Of a stretch of DNA of 64,000 nt, positions 11,554 through 25,400 are shown piece by piece. This DNA is from Distichodus sexfasciatus (taxonomy: Eukaryota > Chordata > Actinopteri > Characiformes > Distichodontidae). Positions within the stretch are counted from its first letter, which is position 1; each line of letters starts with the position of its first letter. Under the pieces are notes generated by a model that saw only the letters and a list, made by a program, of their open reading frames with translations, did not search any database and was not told the origin of the DNA. A program made the translations under genes and the position numbers. The stretch spans positions 1,935,384 through 1,999,383 of the forward strand of contig JAVGVS010000021.1 in NCBI GenBank assembly GCA_032718565.1. Direction: 5' to 3'.

Positions 11554-14500
11554 AGAGACAGTCAGGTTGACCCAGTGATTGCTGCTTTTGTGTGAAAATG
11601 TCCTCTGCTGTGTGTTTTAGCTGCAAATGTCTAGATCTGCACACCTGTTGATGCAAGTGACCATGCCATTGCCAAATGTTATTTATTGTGTCATTGCTTC
11701 TCTGTTAATCAAAGGTAACGTTCCTGAGGTCGGCAGAGTTGTTAAAAAGAAGAGTGATTAATCACAGTGATTGATACACATAGTGAAAATTTAAGTTGAT
11801 GTCAGTAATTGTTAATCGCGTAACTTTGAATACTTTTAATTAAGGGGAAGAAAATGTGATATTGTCGTTGGCTATTTTATCATTAAGTTAGACAGCTAAG
11901 TTGAATGTTAGCTATAGAAAACGCTAGCTAGCATGAACAAGCGAGCAATCAATAAGGTTTTGTGGAGAGACTCCTTCTGTATCTGCCTCTTTTCAAATTA
12001 CTTTCATATTGAAGGACAGGGATATTCTCGGATTTTGTTATTGCTTTATGTAAGCAGTTTTGAAGAAGGATTCAGGACGATAATATGCATATGTCTTATA
12101 TTTGAGTCCTTTTCCTGAAATTTATTGGAATCCACACTTGTGGCTTAGAATTAGAGGGGTGAGTTTTCCCTGCAGGGAAGAGAACACCAGAAAGGAAAAT
12201 CTGCGGAAGTTTATATCCCCCAGAGTTGTAAAATAAATGACCTTTACTCCATCCTCCTATTTGATGTCTTTCACAGAGGTCAGAGTACTGATGAGGTCGA
12301 GAGTTTAACATTCATACATTGCCACACGGATATTTTAAGCCCCGGTTTGTGGCATCGTTTTTAAAACGGATAGAGATTGCAGATCTCTCTTCTGTAAAAA
12401 CATCACTCCGCTTTTATGGAGAATGCGTGCGGATGTGTGTTTGTGTTTGTTCCTGTGTGAGCTGGGGCAGAGACAGAGAGGACTGCGTGTGGGTGTGTGT
12501 TGTCTCTTTTTACTCTTTTGAGACCTGTGGAGAGTTCTCACCTTTGACCTTCCTCTTCTGTTGCCTCTCTCCAGTGGCAAAATGAAAGCGTACCCCCTCT
12601 CTATAGTTCACCCAGACGCACGGCTCCAGCCATGGATGCGGTTCTATGAGCCTTTTCATCATATAAAGTGAATTTAATACTGCATTATAACAAAATTTTA
12701 GCAGGTACTATATATAAATATAGAAATATCAATGCAGTAAAACAGTAATCATGAAGATGGCCAATTTGCCGATGCAGGCAAAGTGATCTAAGTAACTGAA
12801 AATTTGAAGTTGTAGGTGATCCTAAGATTGGGAGTTCGAATCCCAAGAGAGCCTTAGGAAAAACTGTGAGTTCCTGCCACACAAATGTAAATGCATGTGG
12901 AACAAGTCTCTAAGTAGGATTGGAGCCGACATGGTATGATTTTTAACTTTATATAATTTTTTTCTTATTTATTTAAAAAAGATCATTTGATAGAGAAGTT
13001 TGAACTATTCATGTATGGCATAACTGCTGTTACCTTGAAATCATGCGGTGGCAGGATGTGGGTAGCTTTCGTCCTTTATCACTGATGCTGCTGTCACACT
13101 ACTTGAGTAGAGATTAAAGATTGGCACTGTGTTGGTTCAAAGTAAAATCACACACAGAGGTTAACATTCAAAAGAAATACATCAGTTTAAAGTGTTGATA
13201 AAATGCTTGTTCAATCTTAAGACCTTTGCTGTTATCTTTGACCTAAACAACAAACTTGGAACACAAGGTCCTGGATTTAGTTACAGTTTTAATTGACAGT
13301 GAGAGAGGAGGGTGGAGAGCGAGTAGAGAGAAGATCAAAAATACTGTCCTAAATGTCCACTGTCACGATTGTAGTGTTTGAAGTCTTCGCTGTGTGACTC
13401 TCTAACTCACTCATGCACTCACTTCAAAGCGGGGGAAAAAGTCATCTGCCTCCTGCAGCCTGCCAACATGCAGACCACCAGGGGAAGCGAGGGAGCGAAA
13501 AAAGAGAGATGGCAGCAGAGATTGGCCTGTCGGGGTCTTTTGAAGGGAAGAAAGACTGGATCCTGTTCAGAGACCACTGATAAAGAACCTAGAGGGGGCA
13601 CTGGAGGGGGCAACTGTGTTGTATGAAGGAGAAGGTCAGTTTATAGACAAACTGTGTCCATGTGTGTTCAGTCTGGCACTAAAAATCAAAGAACCCAACC
13701 TAATGTAATTATTGTGAATTCATTTTTGACATGAAAATCTTTGATGGTGGAGAAGATTCAAATGGACAGACATTACAAGCCGTCTCTCTCATCAGACCAG
13801 TCTTCTTCCTCATTCTGTCTTTCTCATTTTTGTTTTCATTTCTTGCTGCCATTCTGTCTTCTCTCCTTCTTCACTCCCTCTGTCACAAAAAGAAATAGAT
13901 GACGGTAAATGTAGGGGAAATGGAATTCCAGAATGGTGTAATTATTTCTGACTGATATTATTTGTGTTGGATTGAGGCCAATAGAACAGTCCCAGCATGA
14001 TTGTGTCAGCTCTGTTCCGATCACCACCGCTGAGCACAACTCTACTGACTCACGTCTATTGAACTGGACGTAGCTTCATTTCCTTCTGACTGTAAGACAA
14101 AACGTTACAGTACAGTACGTACAGTAGTCTATTGTATGTGCCTTTTTTCATATACATCAAGTTTTGGACTGTCATGTTCAAGGCCACAAATTCAGGAAAG
14201 GCCTTACACTGTCCATCTCACAGTCTGCACTCCTTCCCAGTACAGCTTCTCTTTATTTTGTGCGTATGCAATCCCCCAATGTCCCCCCCCTCCCTCTCTG
14301 TCACTTGCTCTCTCCCTCACACACTTGCTTTCTCTCTCTCTCTCTGCAGGGTGGGATTTAATCTATTCTCACCCCTGGCTTCTTTAGAGATTAGATCTAA
14401 TAACTCAGCTTCCCGCTGCCATAAAGACACTTTTCTGTCTTTCCTCTGAGAACTGATGCTAGTGAAAAAGTCAAAGAGTTATATTGATTAAATGCTTCCG

Positions 14501-14696
14501 ATTTAAATGGGGGTAATTTTCACAGTTTTAGTCTAAAATGTTTGTTTTGGTAAGTTTCTGAAATCGTCAAAGCCCCGAAGTTGAAAAATCCACATTTTCT
14601 ACGACATTTAGGAAATTGTGAAAGTTAAATGAAAAAAACATGGATAAAATTCACAAATCCTTTTTTGCTAATCAGTATGACCATTACTTATCACAC

Positions 14697-14727
<31 letters not shown>

Positions 14728-17011
14728 AGGAGGAAAGGGGAAAAAACCTTCTTTGGGAGCAGTGGTGTCTCAAGCTTCTCTTCTGTTCTTAAACGAGTCT
14801 CCTGGAATCTATTCTTCCTGTTTCCATCCCTCCATTCCTAACTCTCATTACCGGCCCAGAGCCGCCTCCACTCTCCTGCCTTTTTCTTCCCTTCCGCCCT
14901 CTTCTCCTCTGTGCCCCATCTGCCCATCCTGTTGTCATAGTAGCAGGAAGAGTGGAGGTCTCTGGGTAAGAAGGGGTCCCATGTTGACCGTCATTACATG
15001 GGTTGGGTCTGAAGATTTGGCCTAAAAAGATCCTCTGAGCCTTAAGAAAGTTTATACCCCCACGCACACGTAAATACGCCCAATATACACAAGCACACAC
15101 AACTCAAAAACTTGTACGAACATTTCACTTATTCCCCTGTGTTGCTTTGTGCAACGAACTGCTATGGAGAAATCTGAGAAAACTCGGTGTTGGTAAAGTT
15201 CTCATAGGAAAACAGTTCACAGAAAAGAATGGTACATGTGTTGAATCCTTGCCAAGCAAGTGAAAAGTTTGATTTCATTACCAGAAATTGTTCAAAACTG
15301 TTCTAAAGGGAAATGCAGTGTGTGCATAAATACTAATGAAAATTGCTCATGTACACAAATACATATTTTGCATATTCGTGCCATTTAGTGGAAACATTTT
15401 CTTCTCTTCCTCTGATGGACCGCTCAAGTTCGCTATTTGCTGTTCTTCTCAGTTTGTGGTTCGCGTTAGCGTAAAAGGCTCTCTGTGCCTAGCCGACTGA
15501 CAGCTGCTGAATAATGTTAAACATTCTGGAGGCTTCCGGCTCGCCATTCCTTGATCAAAAGAAACATTAATGCACAGTGTTTTCTCAGGGTTTAACCTTC
15601 CCGCTTGATTTTATCGCCTGATCTCAATGAAGGCTCTGTGTGCCACTGCTGTTCCTGTCTCCCTCTTCCAGAAGTGTTCAGGTGGGACGGTAAACACAGG
15701 CCCACTGCTTCTGTTGGGGTCTCATGTCCAGGATGTAGAAGAAAAAGGCGTCTGGGACAAAAAAGAGGAAGGAAAAAGAAGACAGGATACGTGGAAATTT
15801 GTGATTTTTGGATGGGATGCAAATGTGTGTGCTTCACACAGTAAATCACTGACATAAATGGTGCCTCTGTCTGTTTCTCTCAGACACACACCCTCACACA
15901 AAACACATAGACAGGCATTGACAAAGAGTAGCCACACACAGTCACACGGTGTTTGTGTGTGTGCATGACTGCGTGAGTGTGTGTTTAGTTGGTGAATGAA
16001 CATGAAGACAGGCGCCACTGTATATTGTGTGTGTTTGAGGAGTGTCTCTAACTCTAAAGTCTGCTAAGGGAATAAAGGCCTTAGTAAAACACAGTGAACG
16101 CAGTGTATTCTGTTTACACAAACCTCACTCTCAGTATTGTTTTCAGCTGCAAGTACAGCTCTGTTTCTATCAGAAGTCTTGTGTTAGGCTGACATGCAGC
16201 TTTGTGTGTGTATTTGGGTGTGAGTGCTGTGAGTGTTTGTAACTATTAAAACTATTTTGGGGACAAAATCTTTAAAAAATGAAAATCTGCACATCTGCAA
16301 GTCAAATTCTCTTAAATTGGCATCCTGTATAAACATTTAAAATTTACCAGAGAAATAGACTCTATACTATAATGCTAAAACCTAAAAAAAAGTTTTTAAA
16401 AAAATCTATACAGGCATTAGTGCCTCTCTCTGGTTAACGAGTGTTCTCTTTGCCTACTGAGGCTTTTGGCTGAACTCTCCTGCCCATGTCAGCACTTTGT
16501 TTTAATTATTACTTTAATTTTCCTTCTATTTTTTGAGGCTTTTTCCACTTCACATACTTTCCCAGGTGGGGCAGCATCCGGAACTGTGTCCACTCTGGCA
16601 CTGAGCTTCCACTGCACTTTTTCCGAGAAGTTTCTCCTTTCCTAAGCACCTGTCTGCTTTGATAAAGCCATTCAAACCCTCTGTGTATTTGAACGGTGTG
16701 TTTGTCCTCAGAATGGGTGGAAGAAGTGAATGTGGTCACATCTCACCTAATGCCAAGCCACAGTAACCAGCTAAAATTCACCGGCACCAGGAACTTCATT
16801 AATAATTCATTCTTTCCTATGAACCAACCAGCTAATACTGTCATAAGTTAAAAGTGTACTTATACATAGGTTGAAGCCATTAGAACGTATTTTTTAACAG
16901 ATTTACTATTATCAGATTATAGTTTGGCAAGTTGTTTTGATCAACTACTGTGTACATGATGTGAATATTTTTTAAACATTTGTTTATTAGCAGATTCATA
17001 TAACAATGTCC
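11554..17011. other. Intergenic, no gene seen
   Basis: Mostly unique sequence with (GA)n at 14701-14727 and CT-rich patches near 14280-14345. A weak tRNA-SINE-like fragment lies near 12785-12945 (GAGTTCGAATCCC resembles a B box). No splice-bounded conserved coding segment was found on either strand. Confidence 0.6.
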
Positions 17012-17560
17012 ACAGGTAGGTAGAGTAGCCAAAACTTTTACTCAAGTAAGAGTATTGTTAATTTAGAATAATATAACTCAAGTAAAAGTAAAAAGTAGTC
17101 ATCCAAAAAATTACTCAAGTAAAAGTAAAAAGTACTTGGTAAACTACTCAAGTACTGAGTAACTTCTGAGTAACTTAAAGATTTGTTGGTTAATCATATA
17201 ATCAAATATGCAAAAATATAAAATAACAATGTACAATGTGTTCGGCTATTACCAAGCTATATTACATAAACAACAACAACAAAATTAATTCATGCAAAGT
17301 AACGTAAATTAAGCCTAATTCAGCCACAATAAACAGTACAATAATCAGCAATAACTTTAAACAAAAGGCTCAGCAGGCAAAGATGTAAAACAAGAACAAG
17401 GCAGACTGTGCATAAAGAGGTCCTTGAACTGTCAATACACTCAGTGTGTGTGTGCGCGTGTGTGCCTGTCTGTCTGTATATGTATGTGTCCGCACATCTT
17501 TTGTGTGTAGTCATATGACTGCCTCGCACCGTTTGATTGGTGAAGCAGTCATGTGATAGA
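17012..17560. mobile_element. Probable non-autonomous hAT-type DNA element
   Basis: Starts CAGGTAGGTAGAGTAGCCAA and contains the repeated motif ACTCAAGTAAAAGTAAAAAG (about 17090-17140), a pattern typical of fish hAT-derived repeats. The right end is not clear; it appears to abut the next repeat at about 17565. No transposase frame is present. Confidence 0.55.
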
Positions 17561-17564
17561 GCAT

Positions 17565-18448
17565 TTGGAAGGAATCTGCCGTATTTGTAGTCAGGCTTGT
17601 CATGGATTCAGGCAAAGAGGCCTCGGGATTTTATTTTAAGACCAGCCGAGACCACAACTCTGAGAATATTACTATTAACTGTTTGAAACCATTTTGCATT
17701 GTTTATTAATTAGTGTTTAAATAACTCAGAATCCCTTTAACTTACATAAACTTCACACCTATCGTCAGAATCACAAGACCTTGAATTTATCGGACAGTAT
17801 ATTTATTACTCTTTATGTGAAATGTGTATGTATGTAAAATACTCTTATGTCTGAGTAATTCTGTGAAAAATTCTCAAAATATTTGTATTTCATCATTCAA
17901 TTGATCAGAAAAATTCTCCCCATTTTATAATGTTAGAGAGAAATCAAAAGGGAAAAATATAATATAGAAAAATTGATTATTGTTATTAAATACTTTTATT
18001 CTGCATCCAGATAGATACCAAATGGATAACGAAGTGTTTCCACCTGACACTAACCTTATTTTTCTTCACAGAAGTAAGCCATAGAATGCCTCTGCATAAT
18101 AAAAACTCTGCAATCCTGTAAACCAGTGAGTTTGGTCCTGAGGAGTGTTCTGCCACTGTGGTTTGTTGAGTTTAACATATGATGTGATCAGTTTGGATAA
18201 CTGCTTCCAGTGAAGTGATTTCCTCATTATAGACATATAACAGAGAAATATTGAATTAACATGTTTAATGTTGCTTGGGCTTTGCATGTTGCACTTCTTT
18301 GTCATGTGGTGTAAAACGTGCATTGATCTGGTCTCAGTCTCGTCTCGGTCTCGACCCTTCAGAGTCTTGGTCTTGTCTTGGTCTTGACACACTCTGGCCT
18401 TTGTCTTGTCTTGGTCTCAGTTTAGGTGGTCTTGACCCCAACTCTACT
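17565..18448 (-). mobile_element. Dispersed GACCAAGAC-type repeat, copy 1
   Basis: The right end, on the plus strand TTTAGGTGGTCTTGACCCCAACTCTA, is preceded by an imperfect array of GGTCTTG/GGTCTCG units (18330-18420). Read on the minus strand, the body matches the copy at 41.87-42.49 kb: shared stretches include TTTACACCACATGACAAA, ACATGCAAAGC, AAATCACTTCACTGGAA and ATCATATGTTAAACTC. The far end shares ATCCATGACAA and TACAAATACGGC. About 500 bp in the middle has no match in the second copy and may be a further insertion. Confidence 0.65.
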
Positions 18449-21110
18449 TGACAATAAACTTCATCCTAATTCTGATTCCATGAATTGGGTCTTAAGATTA
18501 CATACACTAATCGCTGAAGTTCTTATAGTCTAAACTGAGTCAACTGGAGGTGTAGCTGTAGATCTAGTTAAGACAGTACCGTCATATTTCAGTGACATAA
18601 TGGGTAAATTGAATGAAATCAGTTAACACTGATTAGAAAAAATGTGTAAGCCCGGTTCATCCTTATAAAGAAATTACAAATGTCTAAGGCTAACACGTCC
18701 ATCTGAACAGCTTTTATTAGAGATGAGATCAGTGGGAGCGAAGTCTACTCGAAGTCTATCGAGTAGGCTATCGAAATATGCTGATTTGTACTTCCAAATC
18801 TGTTGAATATTGATACTTATATCCTATAAGTTTTATTAAGGTTGATGAGACGAATATTAGCTTGTACCCAAAAAGAAAGGAAGAGAGTAACGTGTAGAGA
18901 AATAATAAACTACCTGACATGTACCTGAAGTTTCAAATAATACTTCAAACTGCAGTGAAAGAATAAAGACAATACGGCCAAGCTAAACAACTAAAATGAC
19001 TTCATTTCAGACATAAAACCAATTCAGATTGATTTTGACATTTCAGTAAACTGTTGTGTTCATTTACTCCTGATCTCCTGCGTTGTGGTGAAATGCTACA
19101 TGTATAACAGGGACTTATCCAGATTACAGAAATATGTTAAACTGGGCATGTCTAAGTAATGCTGGCATTCTGCACTCACACATAGCTCTTGTTTTATTTT
19201 ATTCAGTGTGTTGGAAGTTTAAAAACTCCATACAGCCTACAATGGAACATTGCTGCTAACTGAAGTGGAGAAGAACTTAAGTCACTCATGTTAGAGTCCA
19301 CATTCATCAGATGGCAACAATTTCTGCAACTGCAGTATTTAGTTGCTTTCTTCCATACAACAACTGAACCACGACTTGGAATTTACCTTGGCAGCAAACC
19401 ACAGCCAGTCAATATTTGAACATACTTGCAGTAAAGTGTTCTGAGTAATCTTTGTCGTAATCTGTTAGCGTAACATCACACGTAGTGATTCAGACTATCC
19501 GAGTCCTTGCCCACACATCTTGTAATAACTTATAACTTGTTCATTCATCTCAGAAACTCCGTTTTTGTTAGTGGTTCATGGGTAACCTAACGTTCCTGAA
19601 TGTACTGTATACAATAATTGCAAGCCTCTAGAAAGATAATTCATTGTGGGCAGGCGTTTAAAAGAAGTTATTGTCATATTGTCAACTGAGGATGAACTTA
19701 AATCCTACCTCAATTACTTTTTAGCATAGCTTCACCAACACAGGCCTTCATTTTTAAAAATGTAATAAAAGATATTGCCTTGGATTGCATGCACAATTCA
19801 GCCAGTTGCCTTGATGGCGCCAGTGTTCAATAAGTTTCACATTATGCATAAGGAAAGAACTGTAAAACATCATTTCTAAATGAGAGAAACCGAAGGCTTT
19901 GTTTTTCTCAAATTTGGGAGTGAGGGACGAGGGGAGAGAGGGGGCCAGCGTGTACGGTTGGTGTTTGTAGAGGGGAGTTTGGGGGATTAGCTGCAGTGTG
20001 GAGTGCGGCTCTAATCTGCCTCCCTCAGTAAACAGCCTGTCATAGTAATGGCTCTCACAACAAATGAGCAGTTCAATACTGCAGGGGCCCCTGAAAGTGC
20101 TTTAACACACACACACACACAATTTGCAGACACGTAGGGGCCATTCCAACAGCGAGCAAAAGAGAAAACTTCCTGCATCCCATCTCAGAGGAGTGTCTGT
20201 GTGTGTTGTTTTTGGTTGCATGTGTCTAGGGAAAAGGGGCAGACACCAGAGAGGCATAGATTCAGGATTGCCACAACGATAAGGAAGTCAGCAGGAAGGA
20301 GACATCCCAGACCCCTCTAGCACCCAGACTGACAGTCTCCCCAAAACACACACTTGCACACAGTGCTTCCTCATACAATAATACACACACACACACACAC
20401 ATTCCGCTCCCTGTTTTTCTCTTTTAAATGACAGAGGGACTGTTGTATGTAGAAAAATAGCTTTAGCAATATCCGATGGCTCGATAAGAGGGGTGAGAGG
20501 GGGCAAGACTTAGAGAGAGAGAAAGTCAGTGAGTTGCGGGACATCTTGACTTAATTAGACTGTGTGCTCTATTTCCCATAAAGCGGTGCTCAGCTTCTGT
20601 TCATTTAGACAGCTCAACATCAGTCAGTACTGGCGGCATGGTTAAGTTTAACACACAGTCTCTGCTTTAGAAAGTGTCATGAAACGAGGCGCATACATTG
20701 CCATTAGTATTTAGAGATTTTAATTTAACTGATTGATTATTTGACACTTCTTCCTTTGAGCCATCCATGAAGGAGCACTGAGCAGCTTTTTGGCAGAACC
20801 CAAGGAGCAGTGCTTGGCGACAGTACCTTTCTGATATTAAAACCTATATAGGGTATAGGTGAAATATTTAATGACACTGAGGTTAAACAGTTAAAACTGA
20901 ATTCCTTTAGTTGCCATTTCCCAAATGTAAATTTATTATTTATTTCTTTATTTATTTTATTATACAGACAGAATATTACAATGCAAACTACACACATATA
21001 ACCAAATATAAAAACAAGCGTAATACAAACAAATAATACTTTGCGTGAGAGAGTTCTATGTTACTGCAGTTGTCCCGGGAGGATATTGCACTTTTGTCCG
21101 CTAGATGCCA
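18449..21110. other. Intergenic, no gene seen
   Basis: Unique sequence with short CA tracts at about 20104-20121 and 20382-20400. No protein-like frame and no SINE copy were recognised. Confidence 0.6.
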
Positions 21111-21856
21111 CACTGAAAGAAATAACTCATAGAATTTACTTTAAAAAAATCTTAGTAACAATTTGCACTCAATTTTTTTGAGTAAATTTTAATGCTGTAA
21201 CCTTGAGTGCAACTTACTTATGAGAATCAAGTAAAACTTACCTTAACATATATATGAGCAGTCAGAAATACTGAGTAAGTGTTAATGAATTATTTTCATA
21301 TTGGAATATCACTATTAATTAAATATTAATTAACTCCTATGTGTCTGTAATGCTTAACTGTAATGCTAACACCAAGCTATTTCACCGGACCAAAGAGATG
21401 ATGCAGTTACATCCTTTGTTATTGAGGCTAACTACGAACAATTGCTCACTCTGTACATTGTAAGTACACCAAAAATACGACAATCAAATTATACAGCAAG
21501 CCATAAATGAACTCAAACGCCTAACAACATTTGGCAAAATGGCGATTCCCGCTATCGACTCCACTAAGTAGCAAACTTAACGTCTTCTTGTTGAACTTGT
21601 CTGTTGCCTCAACATGCCTTCTGACTTACTGCGCAAAAAAAAAAAAGGTGTAGTGCCTAGACAGAAATACATTTAAATAACATTTGAAAATCTCATGTAA
21701 GATTTACTTGTCCCACTCACTAAACTGATTACACAAATTAATTGTGTAATTTTCTTTGTCTTTATTGAGTTCCCTCCAAAATTAATTTTACAGTGTAAAC
21801 ATTACTATTTTTCAAGGAATATATATTACTGTACCCCAGAGTCATTTCTTTCAGTG
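21111..21856. mobile_element. Non-autonomous DNA transposon with perfect 13-bp terminal inverted repeats
   Basis: The first 13 bases CACTGAAAGAAAT (21111-21123) are the exact reverse complement of the last 13, ATTTCTTTCAGTG (21844-21856). The 746-bp interior is A/T rich, has internal complementary motifs around TTGAGTGCAACTT, and encodes nothing. The flanks (GATGCCA and CGTGAAT) show no convincing target duplication, so the superfamily is undecided. Confidence 0.7.
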
Positions 21857-22222
21857 CGTGAATGAAAATGAAAACATGAGATCAGATCATAGATGCAGTG
21901 GAGACTTATGTAAGAGAGTCCAGTTCTTTGACAGTGTTCAGATAGAACATTTCATAAGTTTGGTAGTGCACACCTTAATAGATCTATTTCAGAAATGTTT
22001 ATCAATTTTTCTCACCCAAACCTTTGTGCTTATATTTGCATTTCCCCCTTTAGAATGGTCAAACTAGATGGTTAACACAGTCATTACAGACTTAAACATA
22101 GCAGACCTCCTCTGTCATGCCCCGTGAAGAAACAGAAGCTCTTTGGACAATAGATGTTAAACAGAAGTCAGGTCTGTGTGTGTGCGTGTATGTCTTTAGA
22201 GAGGGGGGCTACCATTTCTGTT

Positions 22223-22270
<48 letters not shown>

Positions 22271-22387
22271 AAGAGAGACAGTGCACTTAGTTTATGGTCA
22301 TTAGAGGTTATCGACAGCCCTATACATTAGCTAAAGAAATAGACCTGACAGATAGGGCAGGTTGGAGAAAGCCGTACCACCATCTCA

Positions 22388-22418
<31 letters not shown>

Positions 22419-25400
22419 TTTCTGCTAACAGACAAACACAGCAGGGCAAGGAAGGAAGGTCAAAGGTGTCTTGGACTTGTGCAGTTACTCTTTATCTCTC
22501 TTCTCCCCCTCCAACTTGACCTTTTCCCTTAGTTGTATGGTGTATTTTTCTTGCAATTTCTCTTTCCAAATGTTCTTCTCCTCCTCTTCATTATGCTATG
22601 GCAGTACAGGATAAAAGGCAAAGTCAGTCCTCATTCTAACAGTGTACAGCCTTTCCCCCCTAAAATACTGCAGCAGTAAGAGCATCAGATGGGAAAGCAT
22701 GACTTAAGGCTCTGCAACACAGTTCAAATACTGTGCTAAGCCATGAACATGTTGTTCATGGTAAGAATTTCAAACTAAAACTGTGTGTCATATGGGTCCC
22801 AAATTACAGCAAGAAACAACCAAGAGTGGTATGCAAATAGAGACTAAATGAAAGTGTATGTATGAGAGTAAAAAGCTAGAGAGAGAGAGAGAGAGAATAG
22901 GTCTGTGGGTGGCATGGTTAGGATTAGCCACAAGGACACTGAGACACAATGTCTTCCTGCCGACAGCTTCTCCTGTGAGCGCATGCTGTCTGACAGGCAT
23001 GAAAAAGCGCTACCTCGCTGAGAGGTTAAAGGTCATTGAACATTAGAATGCTCGCTTGGTCATTCCATCCTCCCAGGCACTAAGGGAAGGATGTTCCATT
23101 TCATACCATATGGACGTTGCTTTTTGCTTTAGCGCTGTTATCTTACACATTTGGGTGCTTCAAAAGTATAACCTTATAGGTTTTGCTTCATTAATAGTTC
23201 TGATGACTTGGCCTGTTGTTATAGTTAACTGTTATTTGATAATTGCATTTAAGTTATATCATAATTTTTATGGCAAATCAATTACATTTTAAAACAGTAT
23301 TGTTAGTGTTGCAGTTGCAGAGTTTGTACACTAGAGGGCACATTCCAGTACCACTTTTAAGGATTTTTGTGATTTTTAAACATTTTTCTATATTCATAAA
23401 AGTACTATTTATGAAAGTTTATTTTCAGTCTTTTTTTCTGACATTATTTGTAATGAAGGCTTTTAAATAACTGCACATAATGAACTTGAGTAAATCTTTG
23501 TTTTGTGTATCTGGACAAAATCTCATTCTTATTTATATTTTTCATGAAACATTAGCACAGTTTACTGAACATTTTTAGATTGATTTGTAAATATTTTTAA
23601 TTGCCTGTTAGCTAGACCACAGTAAACACTAATACTAATAGTTTTTACTAAGTGACTAACTTAACCCAACTGTGAAACTTCTATTCACCTCTAGATGACT
23701 GGAAAAACCTGCAAAGTGCTTAATCTTTGGACTGTCCTGCGGTACTCATAAAGTATACCATAAAGAAATAGCCCATAATTTTCTAAATAATTTATAATGT
23801 CTTAAGGTTTAAACTATAAACGTGATTATTGCATATTTAGAGGTAATTGCTTTTTGCAGTGCACGCAGTTTCAAAGAGTCTCCAACCCTCAGGAAGCCTG
23901 GTAATTGAGTGTGTTTAGGCCTCGTTATCCCAGTGTGGATGTCTGAATGCTCAGACGGGGCTCCGGAGTCTGTCCTGGCTCTGAGATGTGACTTACTGAG
24001 AGAAGGCCTGAGTGAGGAACATAAACACAGCTCAGAACTGAGCTTTGTAACTCAATACCTGAGGAATTCACAGGTAGCTTTTAGTCCTGTCCTTCGCCTT
24101 CTACAGCGTCAGCAGGAGCTGCATTAAAATACCTCAATTATTAAACATCAGATGTCTCCCTCCGGCTTGTCACAAAAAGAGGCCTTTGTGTGTGTGTGTG
24201 TGTGGACAGTATGCAGGATGTCTGTTTGTATTTGAATGAGAGAGTATAGTTTAGATGGTTGGATGAATGTAGCAAGCAGGATGGATGTCCGTTTGGAGTA
24301 TCGCATTTCTCCAGTGATCCTGGCTCTGGCTGTAAATGTCTATGGGCGGTGAGGTCCCACATTGTCAGGTAATTTTAAGTCCGTACATGTAGAGGAAACC
24401 CAGTGGCCCATGTGCTCGTGTTTCTAAAGACCACCAGGGCACTGCTCTGCTCTGTGTCAAATGCAGGGTTAAAGACAGGAGAGGACATCTCAAATGTCCA
24501 TACAGCTTACTGAATGCTCGCCGATATTCATCAAGCAGTTGGGGTATTTGGAAAATTGTGCCATGGAATTATTGCGTTTCTTTAACTGAAGACTAATCTG
24601 GAGAGATCAACCTAAAGAGAAAAGACATTGGCCCATCATGCTTCGTCACTCCTGCCCAAGCCACTAAGAAGGGCCAGTTGCTAATTCATTCTTTGTAGCT
24701 CATTGTTGCCATGCCATTAAAAGTGAGTTTGCAGCCAGCATGTAGTAAAAAGTAAAGCTAAAGGGAGCTGTATGAGTATGGAATGATAATCCTCCCATTA
24801 CACCTTCTTCGCTTCAACAGAGCAAAGTGGCTTATGCGTGGAAGAGACCTCATGATGATGACCAAATGAATGATTGAACTAAACAGTTAAATGATTCAGA
24901 GATCGTTGAAGTTTTCTGTTGGTGCAGTTTTCTGTTTGCGTCCTCATTTCCCCTCATTCTGCTTAGTGCACTGTACAGCATCCAAACAGAGCACTGTTAA
25001 AATGGGCCAGTTTAAGGGTTTTTGCTCATGTGGGTGTGAATGCTCTGTGCTGTGCTGTGGCCCAGTGCTCTTAAAAAAACACACTCCGTGCCAAATTCTG
25101 TTTCTCAATGAGCAAACAAGCAAAATGTTGCTTTAATTTGGATTTGAAAAACGTTTGGCCTTTTTCCATCAAATCAAGTGAGGCAAAAAGTGAAAAAAGT
25201 CTGTCTAAAGTAAATGTATTTTTCATGCTCTCCACTTTTACTCCACACACTCCAAGTGAACATGGGTCCTTCACTTCTGGAAATAGATGAAAGCCATTTA
25301 GTCAGCTGTGTGTGTGTGTATATACCAGCAAGTATGCTCGAAAAAGTGTTCGCGCATGTGTTGATGTTGGCATAGCCGTGCTGTTGGCATTGTCTGAATG

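Noticed and set aside
12785..12945. Possible tRNA gene (GAGTTCGAATCCC)
   Set aside because: Only a B-box-like motif; no acceptor stem pairing or full cloverleaf. More likely a SINE relic.
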